NCBI RefSeq assembly: GCF_947496995.1
Contig: NZ_CANMFD010000001.1
Location: forward strand, 368,692-432,691
Source: an uncultured Roseibium sp.
Lineage (GTDB): Bacteria; Pseudomonadota; Alphaproteobacteria; Rhizobiales; Stappiaceae
Length of the DNA: 64,000 nt
Direction: 5' to 3'
Shown: in pieces, positions 39,486 to 48,966 of the stretch
Layout of the letters: each line of letters starts with the position of its first letter
Position numbering within the stretch: the stretch's first letter is position 1
The notes under the pieces: generated by a model
Told to the model about the DNA's origin: nothing
Seen by the model: the letters and a program-made list of their open reading frames with translations, nothing else
Databases searched by the model: none
Program-made: the position numbers and the translations under genes

Positions 39486-40607
39486 ATGGGCGCTTATATC
39501 CTTCGCCGTTTGCTGCTGATGATACCGACGCTGGTCGGGATCATGGCCATCAACTTCTTCATCATTCAGTTCGCACCCGGTGGGCCGGTCGAGCGGGTCA
39601 TCGCCCAGCTTTCCGGCACCGATGTCTCGGCAACGGCGCGCATAAGCGGCGGCAGCAGCGACATGATGGGCACCGGCAACGACGCCTCGGGCGGCAGTGG
39701 CGGTGGAGCGGACAGCGTCACCTCCAAGTACCGCGGTGCGCGGGGGCTCGATCCGGAGTTCATCAAGGAACTCGAAGTCCAGTTCGGCTTCGACAAACCG
39801 CCGTTTGAACGCTTCCTGAACATGCTCTGGAACTATGCAAGGTTCGATTTCGGCGAAAGCTACTTCCGCGACATTCGCATTCTGGATCTGATCGCCGAGA
39901 AGCTGCCCGTCTCGATCTCTCTGGGGCTCTGGATGACCCTGATCTCCTATCTGGTCTCCATCCCGCTCGGCATCCGCAAGGCAGTGACGGACGGCTCCCG
40001 CTTCGACGTGTGGACCTCCGGCGTGATCGTTGTGGCATACGCCATTCCGGGCTTCCTGTTCGCGGTGTTGCTGATCGTGCTGTTTGCCGGTGGGTCCTTC
40101 TGGGACTTCTTCCCGCTGGTCGGCCTCGTGTCGGAAAACTGGGAGCAGCTCTCCTGGCCTGAACGTATTGCCGACTATTTCTGGCACCTTGCCCTGCCGC
40201 TGACCGCGATGGTGCTGTCCGCCTTCGCCACCACAACCCTGTTGACGAAGAACTCCTTCCTCGACGAAATCCGCAAACAATATGTGACCACGGCGCGGGC
40301 CAAGGGCCTGACCGAACGCCAGGTGCTTTACGGACATGTTTTCCGCAATGCCATGCTGATTGTCGTCGCCGGATTTCCGGGGGCCTTCATCTCGTCCTTC
40401 TTCGCGGGATCTCTCCTGATCGAAACGATCTTCAATCTCGACGGGCTGGGCCTGCTCAGCTTTGAATCCGTCATCAACCGCGACTACGCCGTGGTCTTTG
40501 CAACACTCTACATCTTCTCGCTGATGGGGCTTCTGGTGAACCTGATTTCCGACCTGACCTACACCTGGATCGATCCGCGCATCGATTTCGAGAGCAGGGA
40601 GGTCTGA
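39486..40607 (+). CDS. yejB: peptide ABC transporter permease YejB
   Basis: This is an inner-membrane permease of the DppB/OppB type, 373 residues. The first helix is at about 7-28. A Gly/Ser-rich periplasmic insert (about 50-80) leads into [36 protein letters not shown], which is characteristic of YejB. Five more helices follow, and the EAA loop is [23 protein letters not shown]. It lies 65 bp after the second binding protein and 3 bp before yejE, so it is in the same operon. Confidence 0.95.
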   Translation: MGAYILRRLLLMIPTLVGIMAINFFIIQFAPGGPVERVIAQLSGTDVSATARISGGSSDMMGTGNDASGGSGGGADSVTSKYRGARGLDPEFIKELEVQFGFDKPPFERFLNMLWNYARFDFGESYFRDIRILDLIAEKLPVSISLGLWMTLISYLVSIPLGIRKAVTDGSRFDVWTSGVIVVAYAIPGFLFAVLLIVLFAGGSFWDFFPLVGLVSENWEQLSWPERIADYFWHLALPLTAMVLSAFATTTLLTKNSFLDEIRKQYVTTARAKGLTERQVLYGHVFRNAMLIVVAGFPGAFISSFFAGSLLIETIFNLDGLGLLSFESVINRDYAVVFATLYIFSLMGLLVNLISDLTYTWIDPRIDFESREV

Positions 40608-40610
40608 GCG

Positions 40611-41795
40611 ATGGATTCACGGCTCACCAAGGATATGGAAAACGCAGGCTACGACGTGCTCAATCCGCTGGCCGAAGAGACAGCGCCGCCGCCGCGGAAA
40701 ATGCGCCTCTCGCCGATCAATCAGCGCAGGCTGATGAATTTCAAGGCCAACAGGCGTGGCTTCTGGGCGCTCTGGGTCTTTCTGGTACTGTTCATCCTGG
40801 CAATGCTTGCCGAGTTCGTCACCAACGACCGGCCGATCATCGCGGTTTACAACGGCGAATTGCTGGCGCCGGTCTTCGTCGACTACCCGGAAGAAAAATT
40901 CGGCGGCTTCCTGGCGGTGACCGACTATCGCGATCCTTTCATCCAGGAAGAGATCGCCGCCAACGGCTGGATGCTGTGGCCGCCGGTGCGCTATTCCTAC
41001 CGCTCCGTGAACCACGACATTCCGATCCCGGCTCCGGCGCCGCCGTCATGGACGATGGACAAGGAAAAACGCTGCTCGCGCTATCCGCTCGGCGCGGAGG
41101 ACCCCAATTGCAACATGGGCAACTGGAACTGGCTCGGCACCGATGACCAGGGCCGGGACGTCCTGGCCCGCCTTGTCTACGGCTTCCGGATCTCGGTGCT
41201 GTTCGGCCTGGCGCTGACGCTGGCTTCCTCCGTCATCGGCATCGCCGCCGGCGCCGTGCAGGGCTACTACGGCGGCTGGGTGGATCTTCTGTTCCAGCGG
41301 TTCATCGAGGTCTGGACCGCGATCCCGACCCTGTATCTGATCTTGATCGTTTCCTCGTTTCTGGTGCCGGGTTTCTGGACCCTGTTCACGATCCTGCTCG
41401 CCTTTTCATGGGTGGCGCTGGTGGGCGTGGTGCGGGCGGAATTCCTGCGCGGCCGGAATTTCGAGTATATTTCGGCGGCCCGTGCGCTCGGTGTCTCCAA
41501 TCCGGTCATCATGTGGCGGCACCTGCTGCCCAATGCCATGGTCGCGACGCTTACCTTCATGCCGTTCATTCTGAACGGGTCCATCTCGACGCTGACCGCC
41601 CTGGATTTTCTCGGCTTCGGCATGCCGCCCGGCTCCGCCTCGCTTGGGGAGTTGCTGGCGCAGGGCAAGAACAACATCCAGGCGCCCTGGCTGGGCATCA
41701 CCGGCTTCATCGTCATCTCGCTGATGCTGAGCCTTCTGATCTTCATCGGCGAGGCTGTGCGCGACGCCTTCGATCCGCGCAAGAGCTTCTTGTGA
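40611..41795 (+). CDS. yejE: peptide ABC transporter permease YejE
   Basis: This is the partner permease, DppC/OppC type, 394 residues. The cytoplasmic N-terminus with LSPINQRRLMNFKANRRGFWALW is the usual OppC_N region and precedes the first helix. A long periplasmic segment (about 75-175), typical of YejE, follows, then five helices and the EAA loop SAARALGVSNPVIMWRHLLPNAM. GGAGGTCTGAGCG upstream of the ATG is a strong ribosome-binding site. Confidence 0.95.
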   Translation: MDSRLTKDMENAGYDVLNPLAEETAPPPRKMRLSPINQRRLMNFKANRRGFWALWVFLVLFILAMLAEFVTNDRPIIAVYNGELLAPVFVDYPEEKFGGFLAVTDYRDPFIQEEIAANGWMLWPPVRYSYRSVNHDIPIPAPAPPSWTMDKEKRCSRYPLGAEDPNCNMGNWNWLGTDDQGRDVLARLVYGFRISVLFGLALTLASSVIGIAAGAVQGYYGGWVDLLFQRFIEVWTAIPTLYLILIVSSFLVPGFWTLFTILLAFSWVALVGVVRAEFLRGRNFEYISAARALGVSNPVIMWRHLLPNAMVATLTFMPFILNGSISTLTALDFLGFGMPPGSASLGELLAQGKNNIQAPWLGITGFIVISLMLSLLIFIGEAVRDAFDPRKSFL

Positions 41796-41805
41796 GGCGG
41801 GCAGT

Positions 41806-43452
41806 ATGAGTGAAAACACCATGACCAACGAGCCGCTCCTGTCTGTCGAAGACCTCTCTGTCGCCTTTACCCAGAGCGGCCGGGAAACCCTTGCCGTCGA
41901 CAGGATTTCCTTCGACGTCCGCAAGAGGGAGACCGTTGCCCTGGTCGGCGAGAGCGGGTCCGGCAAGTCGGTCTCCGCACTGTCGGTTCTCAAGCTGCTG
42001 CCCTATCCCACGGCCTCGCACCCCTCCGGCCGGATACTCATGAACGGCCGCGATCTCCTGCAGGCCGATGACGGCGAGATACGCAAGGTGCGCGGCAACG
42101 ACGTGTCGATGATCTTTCAGGAGCCGATGACCTCGCTCAATCCGCTGCATCCGGTGGAAAAGCAGATCGCCGAGATCCTCAAGATCCATCGGGGCATGGG
42201 TGACGCCCAGGCAAGGACACGCGTTCTGGAATTGCTCAATCAGGTCGGCATCCACGACCCGGAGCAGCGGCTGAACTCCTATCCGCACCAGCTTTCCGGC
42301 GGACAGCGCCAGCGGGTGATGATCGCCATGGCGCTTGCCAACGAGCCGGATCTTCTGATCGCGGACGAACCGACCACGGCTCTGGACGTGACGGTGCAGG
42401 CGCAGATCCTGGAACTGTTGAAGGATCTGAAGCGCAAGCACGGCATGGCCATGCTTTTCATCACCCATGATCTCGGCATCGTGCGCAAATTCGCCGACAG
42501 GGTCTGCGTGATGACGGACGGCAAGATTGTCGAGCAAGGGCCAGTCGCCGAGATCTTCGACAACCCGCAGCACGATTACACCAGGCACCTGCTTGCCGCC
42601 GAACCCAAGGGTCAGCCGCCCGCGACCGACACGGAAAAGCCCATCGTGGTGCAGGCCGACGATCTGAAGGTCTGGTTCCCTGTCAAACGTGGCTTCCTGC
42701 GCAAGACCGTCGATCACATCAAGGCGGTCGATGGCATCGACGTCACGGTCCGTGAAGGCCAGACGCTCGGGATCGTCGGTGAGAGCGGGTCGGGCAAGAC
42801 GACGCTCGGCCTGGCGATCCTGCGGATGATTTCCTCCACCGGACGCATCGCCTTCAAGGGGCAGGACATCCAGACACATTCCTGGAAGGAAATGCGTCCG
42901 CTGCGGCGGGACATGCAGATCGTCTTCCAGGATCCCTATGGCGCGCTGAGCCCGCGCATGTCGGTGGCCGAAATCGTCGGCGAAGGCCTGAAGGTGCATT
43001 TTCCGGGGATCACTGCGGAGGAGCGCGACCGCAGGGTGGCAAAGGCGCTGGAGGAGGTCGGGCTCGATGCCGCGACCCGGCACCGCTACCCGCACGAGTT
43101 TTCCGGCGGCCAGCGCCAGCGGATCTCCATTGCCCGCGCCATGGTTCTGGAACCCAAATTCGTCATGCTGGACGAGCCGACGTCCGCGCTCGACATGAGC
43201 GTGCAGGCCCAGGTGGTCGACCTCCTGCGCGATCTGCAAAAGGCTCACGGCCTGGCCTATCTGTTCATTTCCCACGACCTGAAGGTTGTGCGGGCGCTCG
43301 CCAACGAGGTCGTCGTCATGCGTCAGGGCAAGGTGGTGGAATCCGGTTCCTCGGAACAGATTTTCGACGCCCCGCGGACCGACTACACCAAGGCCCTGAT
43401 GGCGGCGGCGTTCCGTCTCGAGGCCGCGCCGGAAGGCATCGTCAGCGTCTGA
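41806..43452 (+). CDS. yejF: peptide ABC transporter ATP-binding protein YejF (double ATPase)
   Basis: This 548-residue protein carries two complete ABC ATPase domains in one chain. The Walker A motifs are GESGSGKSV and GESGSGKTT, the ABC signatures are LSGGQRQRV and FSGGQRQRI, and the Walker B motifs are [12 protein letters not shown] and [11 protein letters not shown]. The oligopeptide-transporter C-terminal extension follows each domain. It powers uptake through YejB-YejE. It starts 11 bp after yejE and ends the five-gene operon. Confidence 0.95.
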   Translation: MSENTMTNEPLLSVEDLSVAFTQSGRETLAVDRISFDVRKRETVALVGESGSGKSVSALSVLKLLPYPTASHPSGRILMNGRDLLQADDGEIRKVRGNDVSMIFQEPMTSLNPLHPVEKQIAEILKIHRGMGDAQARTRVLELLNQVGIHDPEQRLNSYPHQLSGGQRQRVMIAMALANEPDLLIADEPTTALDVTVQAQILELLKDLKRKHGMAMLFITHDLGIVRKFADRVCVMTDGKIVEQGPVAEIFDNPQHDYTRHLLAAEPKGQPPATDTEKPIVVQADDLKVWFPVKRGFLRKTVDHIKAVDGIDVTVREGQTLGIVGESGSGKTTLGLAILRMISSTGRIAFKGQDIQTHSWKEMRPLRRDMQIVFQDPYGALSPRMSVAEIVGEGLKVHFPGITAEERDRRVAKALEEVGLDAATRHRYPHEFSGGQRQRISIARAMVLEPKFVMLDEPTSALDMSVQAQVVDLLRDLQKAHGLAYLFISHDLKVVRALANEVVVMRQGKVVESGSSEQIFDAPRTDYTKALMAAAFRLEAAPEGIVSV

Positions 43453-43536
43453 TCCGCAATGGCCGCCGCCGCCCGCCAGTGCCGGCCGTCTTTTGGGTTT
43501 TTCTCTTTCTCATCTCATCACTCGTACGGAACACGC

Positions 43537-43559
43537 GATCCCGGTCTTGAACCGGGATC
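43537..43559. repeat. extragenic palindrome
   Basis: GATCCCGGT-CTTGA-ACCGGGATC has perfect 9-bp arms. It lies 84 bp after yejF and 165 bp before the Xre gene. There is no T run. It resembles REP-type palindromes and the outer arms of the element at 30322-30366. Confidence 0.6.
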
Positions 43560-43678
43560 CGCCGTGAGACTCGAACTCCACGCTGGGGGCGGGGTATTGC
43601 GGCGCGTTGCCGGTTTTCCACATCACAAAGGACCGGCTACGTATCTAGAGCTGCAATATTAATGCTTGAAACATGACT

Positions 43679-43704
43679 TTAGATATGTCAGATAGTTAAT
43701 CTAA
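43679..43704 (+). promoter_or_regulatory. inverted repeat upstream of the small Xre gene
   Basis: TTAGAT-N14-ATCTAA lies 20 bp before the start codon in an AT-rich stretch. This is a natural place for an autoregulatory operator. The binding protein is unproven. Confidence 0.4.
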
Positions 43705-43724
43705 GGGGCAAAGGATAAGTTTGC

Positions 43725-43997
43725 ATGATCACAGCCGCACAAATGCGCGCCGCCCGCGCCCTTGCCGGTATCGACCAGAAAACACTCGCCGAAAAGGCCG
43801 GTGTCTCGGTGCCGACGATCCAGCGCATGGAAGCCAGCGATGGCAATGTGCGCGGAGTCATTGAGACACTGACGAAGGTTATCGATGCGCTCAATGCCTG
43901 TGGGGTCGAAATCCTCGGCGACAATCAGCCGAGCACCGGCGGCGGGCGAGGCGTCCGGCTGATGCAGCCGGGTTCCTCCGGCACTCCGGCAAAGTGA
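43725..43997 (+). CDS. small Xre family regulator
   Basis: This 90-residue protein is mostly one HTH_3 domain: MRAARALAGIDQKTLAEKAGVSVPTIQRMEASDGNVRGVIETLTKVIDALNACGVEIL (about 6-64), followed by a Gly/Ser-rich tail. AAGGATAAG precedes the ATG. Similar small regulators lie next to SulP transporter genes in other alphaproteobacteria, so control of the downstream transporter or of itself is a reasonable guess. A MITE-like element now lies between the two genes. Confidence 0.85.
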   Translation: MITAAQMRAARALAGIDQKTLAEKAGVSVPTIQRMEASDGNVRGVIETLTKVIDALNACGVEILGDNQPSTGGGRGVRLMQPGSSGTPAK

Positions 43998-44037
43998 TGT
44001 GCGGAAATTTTCCAAGTGACGGCGATTCCTCGCTTTA

Positions 44038-44301
44038 GGGTACGGACTCATAAAATTATGCTTTCAGGTCGTTCAGAAAACGTTTGGTTCCAAGGCGCAA
44101 GATCGCAGGAAACCTTTATGGTTTTCAAGATTTTGCAACGCCGGAGACAATCGCTTTCTGAACGATCCGAAGGACATCAATCCGGCTGCGAAGAGCCGCG
44201 TCAAAGCCTTTGCCCCATGCACCAGCATGGCGCTTCAGGCTTTTCCTAACTCTTCTTTGCCGGGTTGATGCCTGGAAGTACAATTTTATGGGTCCGTACC
44301 C
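44038..44301. mobile_element. 264-bp MITE-like non-autonomous element
   Basis: The ends form 20-bp terminal inverted repeats with one mismatch: GGGTACGGACTCATAAAATT at 44038-44057 and the reverse complement of GGGTACGGACCCATAAAATT at 44282-44301. Both ends are flanked by TA (44036-44037 and 44302-44303), as expected for a TA target duplication. The left half (44069-44165) is itself an imperfect palindrome centred near 44117. No transposase frame is present. The TA flanks suggest mobilisation by an IS630/Tc1-like or related transposase, but the parent element is not in this window. Confidence 0.8.
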
Positions 44302-44346
44302 TAGCGGGGGCGGTCCCGTCGCATTCAAGTAGACTGGACTGACAGG

Positions 44347-46107
44347 ATGGACGCTTCTCGGCAGGTGCAAACCGGGTCGACAGCCGGCGGACCGGGGACG
44401 GATCGTTTTCCCGAGCCGACATTTCTCGAACTCTTCACGCCCAAGCTGGTGACCGTTTTCCGGGAAGGTTATCACTGGCCGCAGTTCCGCGCCGACGCGA
44501 TTGCCGGGCTGACCGTTGCCATTGTCGCCTTGCCCCTGTCGATGGCAATTGCCATCGCGTCCGGCGTCTCGCCGGAGCGGGGTCTGTTCACCGCCATTAT
44601 CGGCGGTTTCCTGATTTCCGCTCTTGGCGGCAGCCGATTCCAGATCGGCGGACCGGCGGGTGCTTTCATCGTGCTGGTCGCCGCGACCGCGCACCTTCAC
44701 GGCATCGAGGGTCTGCTGCTGGCTACCATGATGTCCGGCGTCTTCATGCTTGTCGGCGGTTACCTGCGGCTCGGCACCTATATCAAGTTCATTCCCTATC
44801 CGGTGACCGTCGGCTTTACCGCCGGCATTGCCGTGATCATTTTCGCCAGCCAGCTCAAGGAACTGTTCGGACTGACGCTGGAGGGTGCGGAGCCCGGCGA
44901 GTTCGTCGAGAAACTGGCCGTGCTCTCGGCTGCGGCGCCAACGGTCAATGCCGCTGCCGTGACAGTGGCCGCGCTCACGATCGGTGCGATCCTGATCTTG
45001 AAACGCCTGCGGCCGGGCTGGCCGGGCATGCTGATCGCGGTGGTCGCCGCGTCCCTTGCCGCGACGCTGTTCGCACTGCCGGTGGAGACAATCGGCACCC
45101 GCTTCGGCGGTATCCCCCGCAGCCTGCCGCTGCCCTCGCTGCCGGTGTTTGACGGCGAACTCATGCTTGCCATCCTGCCTGATGCGATTGCCTTCGCCTT
45201 GCTGGGATCGATTGAATCCCTGCTGTCGGCCGTCGTCGCCGACGGCATGACCGGGCGTCGCCACCGTTCCAATTGCGAGCTTGTCGCCCAGGGCGTTGCC
45301 AATATTGTCTCGGCGCTGTTCGGAGGCATCTGCGCGACAGGTACAATCGCGCGCACGGCAACCAATGTGCGCGCCGGTGCACACGGCCCGGTCGCCGGTA
45401 TGTTGCATGCGCTGTTCCTGCTTGGCTTCATGCTGGTGGCCGCACCGCTGGCCAGCTACATTCCGCTGGCCGCTCTTGCCGGCGTTCTGGCGGTCGTTGC
45501 CTGGAACATGGTCGAAAAGCAGGCGTTCGCCGCCCTCATCCGTTCGTCGCGCGGCGACGCGCTTGTTCTGCTCGTCACCTTTCTGCTGGTCGTCTTCCGC
45601 GACCTGACGGAAGGCATCGTCGTCGGCTTCGCGCTGGGCGCTGTTCTCTTCATCAACCGGATGTCGAAGACGATTGCCGTTGAAGCGCATGTCCCGGCAC
45701 CGCTCGACGATGTTGCCGACAGGACCAACGGCGACCGCTATGCCTATCATGCCGAGAGCGCCAGCGATCCTCATACGGTCATCTACCGGATCTCCGGAGC
45801 ATTCTTCTTCGGTGCCGCCGCCACCGTCGGCTCGGTGCTGGATCGGATCGCCGACCAGAGGCGAAACTTCATCCTCGACTGTTCGGCGGTTCCCTTCCTG
45901 GATTCAACCGCCGCCAGCGTCATCGAGGGCACCGTACGCAAGGCCCATCGCGCCGGGGTGCGCTTCTTCATAACCGGTGCATCCGAGCAGACGCGCCGCA
46001 TGCTGGTCACGCACAATGTCCGCCCGCCCCAGGTGCGCTACAAGGCAACGATTGAAGCGGCGCTGCGGCAGCTCAAGACCGAAGACGAGACGCGACCGGA
46101 TCAGTAA
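44347..46107 (+). CDS. SulP family inorganic anion transporter with STAS domain
   Basis: This 586-residue inner-membrane transporter starts with a cytoplasmic N-terminus. The SulP core (about 45-430) follows, with the signature region FRADAIAGLTVAIVALPLSMAIAIASGVSPERGLFTAIIGG and many helices. A C-terminal STAS domain (about 470-570: VIYRISGAFFFGAAATVGSVLDRI, LDCSAVPFLDSTAASVIEG) ends the protein. Sulfate, bicarbonate or a dicarboxylate could be the substrate, and the sequence does not decide. The start is 45 bp from the MITE-like element, so the element now forms the immediate upstream region and may have altered the promoter. Confidence 0.93.
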   Translation: MDASRQVQTGSTAGGPGTDRFPEPTFLELFTPKLVTVFREGYHWPQFRADAIAGLTVAIVALPLSMAIAIASGVSPERGLFTAIIGGFLISALGGSRFQIGGPAGAFIVLVAATAHLHGIEGLLLATMMSGVFMLVGGYLRLGTYIKFIPYPVTVGFTAGIAVIIFASQLKELFGLTLEGAEPGEFVEKLAVLSAAAPTVNAAAVTVAALTIGAILILKRLRPGWPGMLIAVVAASLAATLFALPVETIGTRFGGIPRSLPLPSLPVFDGELMLAILPDAIAFALLGSIESLLSAVVADGMTGRRHRSNCELVAQGVANIVSALFGGICATGTIARTATNVRAGAHGPVAGMLHALFLLGFMLVAAPLASYIPLAALAGVLAVVAWNMVEKQAFAALIRSSRGDALVLLVTFLLVVFRDLTEGIVVGFALGAVLFINRMSKTIAVEAHVPAPLDDVADRTNGDRYAYHAESASDPHTVIYRISGAFFFGAAATVGSVLDRIADQRRNFILDCSAVPFLDSTAASVIEGTVRKAHRAGVRFFITGASEQTRRMLVTHNVRPPQVRYKATIEAALRQLKTEDETRPDQ

Positions 46108-46110
46108 CAG

Positions 46111-46130
46111 CGGCGTTTATGGAAATGCCG
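46111..46130. terminator. hairpin between the convergent sulP and transglycosylase genes
   Basis: CGGCGTTT-ATGG-AAATGCCG, an 8-bp stem with one wobble, fits in the 25-bp gap between the two convergent genes. There is no T run, so the terminator call is tentative. Confidence 0.35.
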
Positions 46131-46132
46131 TC

Positions 46133-47347
46133 TCATCCCACCCAACAGGTGGCGAAGAAGCCGTTCTTTTCCTGGTCCTTGCCGATGGAGCGCCGGGTCT
46201 TGAAGCCGATCAGCCCGTCGGCGCCGCCGACGTCATGGCCGAGGCCTTCAAGGCGCTGCTGCAGATTGCGCACCGCGCCACGGGTGGTTTCCTTCATCGG
46301 TTTCCACTCTCCGGCAAAGCCCTTGTTGCTGCCGTAGCGGTCGGCCAGATGGCCGATGAAGAGCGCATAGGTGTCGCTCTCGTTGTAGTCCTTGATCACG
46401 TAGAAGTTTTCCGTGGCGATGAAAGCCGGGCCATACCGGCCGGCAGGCAGGAGAATGTTGCCCGGCCGGTTCAGTTCATGATCCGGAAAAGGCTTGCCGC
46501 TGACCCGCCTGACGCCTTCCCGGGCGAAGGCGGAGATCTTCTGGCGGTTGTCCGGCCCCTCGCGGGTGCACGATACGCTGTCGGGCAAGATCACCTCATA
46601 ACCCCAGTCCCGGTCCTTGACCCAGCCGTGTTCGGACAGGTAGTGCGCGATAGAGGCCATGGTGTCGACCTCGGACGTCCAGATGTTGCGCTTGCCGTCA
46701 CCGTCGAAATCGACGGCATATTTCAAGTAGGACGACGGCAGGAATTGCGGCTGGCCCATTGCTCCGCCCCAGGAGCTTTTCATCGCCTGCCGCGAGATGT
46801 CACCGTTCTGCAGGATTTTGAGCGCGGCGATCACCTCGCCTTTGAAGAAGTCCGGCCGCTGTCCCATGAAGGCCTGTGTCGCGACAACGCGCAGAGCGTC
46901 ATGGGGGATCTTGGCGCCGCCATAGCCGCTCTCCCGGGCCCAGATAGCCAGGATGATGCGCTTGGGAACGCCATAGCGGGCCTCGATCTTTTGAAGCGCT
47001 GCGGCATGCTTCTGCATCAGGCTGCGTCCGCGCGGTACCAGCGCGTTGAACTGGCTGTCGCGGAAATAGCGGGCGGGCGACTTGAATTCGGACTGAAAGT
47101 TGACCTTCGGCGGCGCGCCCTTGCCGCCCGGACCGACGAGGCCGGGCAGGGACGTGTCCGGCGTGAGGCCGGCAAGCTCCCGGTCGAGCGTCGCCTGAGA
47201 AACCCCCGCCTGCCGTGCGGCGGGCATGATTTCGGTCTTCAGGAACTGCCTGAACTGCGCGTCGTATTGACCGGCCTGCAGCTGAAATCCGGAAAAGACG
47301 AAAGCGGCAAGGACGGCTGAGCAAAGTGTTGCAATTCGGCGGATCAA
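46133..47347 (-). CDS. lytic murein transglycosylase (MltB-like) with peptidoglycan-binding domain
   Basis: This exported enzyme cleaves the glycan backbone of peptidoglycan to form anhydro-muropeptides. The 404-residue protein has a signal peptide (about 1-25) and an SLT_2 domain (about 30-325) with the catalytic Glu in ARESGYGG and the motif SSWGGAMGQPQFLPSSYLKYAVDFDGDG. A C-terminal PG_binding_1 domain (about 335-390) follows. No lipobox cysteine is seen, so it is probably a soluble periplasmic enzyme. The start codon is TTG with GGAG eight bases upstream. Confidence 0.92.
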   Translation of the reverse strand: MIRRIATLCSAVLAAFVFSGFQLQAGQYDAQFRQFLKTEIMPAARQAGVSQATLDRELAGLTPDTSLPGLVGPGGKGAPPKVNFQSEFKSPARYFRDSQFNALVPRGRSLMQKHAAALQKIEARYGVPKRIILAIWARESGYGGAKIPHDALRVVATQAFMGQRPDFFKGEVIAALKILQNGDISRQAMKSSWGGAMGQPQFLPSSYLKYAVDFDGDGKRNIWTSEVDTMASIAHYLSEHGWVKDRDWGYEVILPDSVSCTREGPDNRQKISAFAREGVRRVSGKPFPDHELNRPGNILLPAGRYGPAFIATENFYVIKDYNESDTYALFIGHLADRYGSNKGFAGEWKPMKETTRGAVRNLQQRLEGLGHDVGGADGLIGFKTRRSIGKDQEKNGFFATCWVG

Positions 47348-47413
47348 GACAGGCTCCGGAAGTTGACTCTCTATCGTGAGCCTAACACGTCGGAAGCCTG
47401 AGTTGGAGCGTGC

Positions 47414-47992
47414 CTAAAGCTCTGTCCAGCTCAAATTGCGGCCCGTCTGGTCCGTCAGCCAGGTCTTTTCGAAGCGGAACCAGCTGCCGCCGCGCGTCTG
47501 GTCGTGCGCTCTGGAGATCGGCGCGCCCATCAGGTGGCACATCAAAAGCGTGCCGACGCCGCCATGTCCGGTAAAGAGGACGGGGTCCGCCTCCGCAACG
47601 TGGCGCATGGCGCTTCGGATGCCGGTGACGATCCGGTTCTGCGCATCGATTGCCCGCTCCCAGCCACGGACGGACTTGTAGGGATCGGCGAAGAACGCGT
47701 CGGCGGTTTCCTCGAACTCCTCAGGCGGAAGAAAACCCGTCGCGCTGCGGTCGTTCTCGTGCAGGAAAGGCAGGGTCCGTTGAGAGACGTTCAGGCGTGC
47801 GGCAAAGGTCTGTGCGGTTTCCAGCGCCTTGGTTTCAGCGCTCGAAATCACGCCACGGATGTCCCCGGCAAAAGGCAGGAAGGCGGCCTTCGCCGCGCGC
47901 TGCCTGCCGACATCCGACAGGCCCCACTCCGGAACAGGTACCTCGGGGTCGATCGCGACCTCCGGGTGGGTCAGATACACGCACCAGGTCAT
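47414..47992 (-). CDS. histidine phosphatase superfamily protein with atypical RHG motif
   Basis: This 192-residue protein has the phosphoglycerate-mutase-like fold: the N-terminal strand plus His (CVYLTHPEVAIDP), SSAETKALETAQTFAARL, and the second histidine in VLFTGHGGVGTLLMCHL. The usual RHG is replaced by THP, so the Arg that normally precedes the nucleophilic His is missing while the His is kept. Activity may be altered. The substrate is unknown. It is 66 bp upstream of the transglycosylase gene and 29 bp downstream of nudC, all on the minus strand. Confidence 0.8.
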   Translation of the reverse strand: MTWCVYLTHPEVAIDPEVPVPEWGLSDVGRQRAAKAAFLPFAGDIRGVISSAETKALETAQTFAARLNVSQRTLPFLHENDRSATGFLPPEEFEETADAFFADPYKSVRGWERAIDAQNRIVTGIRSAMRHVAEADPVLFTGHGGVGTLLMCHLMGAPISRAHDQTRGGSWFRFEKTWLTDQTGRNLSWTEL

Positions 47993-48021
47993 GCCGTTCC
48001 ATCCTCGTATTTTGGGCGGAT

Positions 48022-48966
48022 CTAGATCCGCTTATCCAGCCAACCGGTGATCAGTTCATAGGCGATGGAGATCGACGGCGGGATCCTGTGGCCTTCCGGA
48101 TGCGTGTCGGCCATCATCTGGCGGACCTCCTCCCGGTCGCACCACTTGCACGCCTCCAGTTCGTCATCCTCGATCTCGATTTCGGAAGATATCGCCATGC
48201 CGGTGCAGCCCATCATCAGGTTGGCCGGAAACGGCCAGGGCTGGTTGGCGATGAGCCGGACGTCTCCGACCCGGATGCCTGATTCTTCCAGGGTCTCGCG
48301 GCGAACGGCCTGTTCCACGGTTTCTCCCGGCTCCATGAAACCGGCAAGCGTCGTGTAAATGCCTTCCGGCAGCCGTGCCGGACGGCCCAGCAGCGCCCGC
48401 TCGCCATCGGTGATCAGCATGATCACGCAAGGATCCGTGCGCGGGAAATGCTGACCGCCGCAGACAGGGCAGTCTCGCCGGTAGCCGGCCTCGGCCATGA
48501 AGGATTTTTCGCCGCAGCGCGAGCAGAAACGGTGGGTCCGGTGCCAATGCACCAGCGCGCGGGCCTGGGCCAGCGGCCCGAGATCCTGCGGCGGGAAAAG
48601 GTGCTGCAGCGCCAGCGTTCTCAGGTTGACCAGCCGCAGATCCGCCTGCGTCTCCAGGTCCTCATCACTCTGCGGCAGCGTGGCCGCGAAGAGCGCTTGC
48701 CCGGTTTCGGGCCGCAATCCCAGGAAAACCAGTTCGTCCGGGTCGGCTCCCAGCGCCTTGGCGGCGGAGAGCCCATGCCCGATTGCTAGCGTTTCGGCGG
48801 CGGGAAAGACCAGCGTCGTGTCGGTTGACAGCACCACTTGCGTGTCCGGCTTGTTCAAAAGTCCGGAGAGATAGCTTTGGTCGCCGCGCCGCGTCGATTG
48901 CCGGTCGAGGGTGTTGCCGAGAAAGCTCATCTCCATCGGCAGGAGACCGGCGGCGCTGGCTTGCAT
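48022..48966 (-). CDS. nudC: NAD(+) diphosphatase NudC
   Basis: NudC hydrolyses NAD(H) and can remove NAD caps from RNA. The 314-residue protein has an N-terminal NUDIX-like domain, a zinc ribbon (CSRCGEK and CPVCGG, four cysteines), and the catalytic Nudix box GFMEPGETVEQAVRRETLEESGI. The residues after it, QPWPFPANLMMG, match the NudC SQPWPFPxS signature. ATG 48966 has AAGGATCAG upstream and is preferred to the track start at 49026. Confidence 0.94.
   Translation of the reverse strand: MQASAAGLLPMEMSFLGNTLDRQSTRRGDQSYLSGLLNKPDTQVVLSTDTTLVFPAAETLAIGHGLSAAKALGADPDELVFLGLRPETGQALFAATLPQSDEDLETQADLRLVNLRTLALQHLFPPQDLGPLAQARALVHWHRTHRFCSRCGEKSFMAEAGYRRDCPVCGGQHFPRTDPCVIMLITDGERALLGRPARLPEGIYTTLAGFMEPGETVEQAVRRETLEESGIRVGDVRLIANQPWPFPANLMMGCTGMAISSEIEIEDDELEACKWCDREEVRQMMADTHPEGHRIPPSISIAYELITGWLDKRI

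Noticed and set aside
43453-43724. short ORF (43459..43662) after yejF
   Set aside because: It spans the extragenic palindrome, has no ribosome-binding site and no homology.
44016-44249. 77-codon + strand ORF within the MITE-like element
   Set aside because: It crosses the left terminal repeat, has no ribosome-binding site and no recognisable domain.
44125-45774. 549-codon minus-strand ORF opposite sulP, running into the MITE-like element
   Set aside because: The translation over sulP is shadow-like, and the part inside the element shows no transposase motif.
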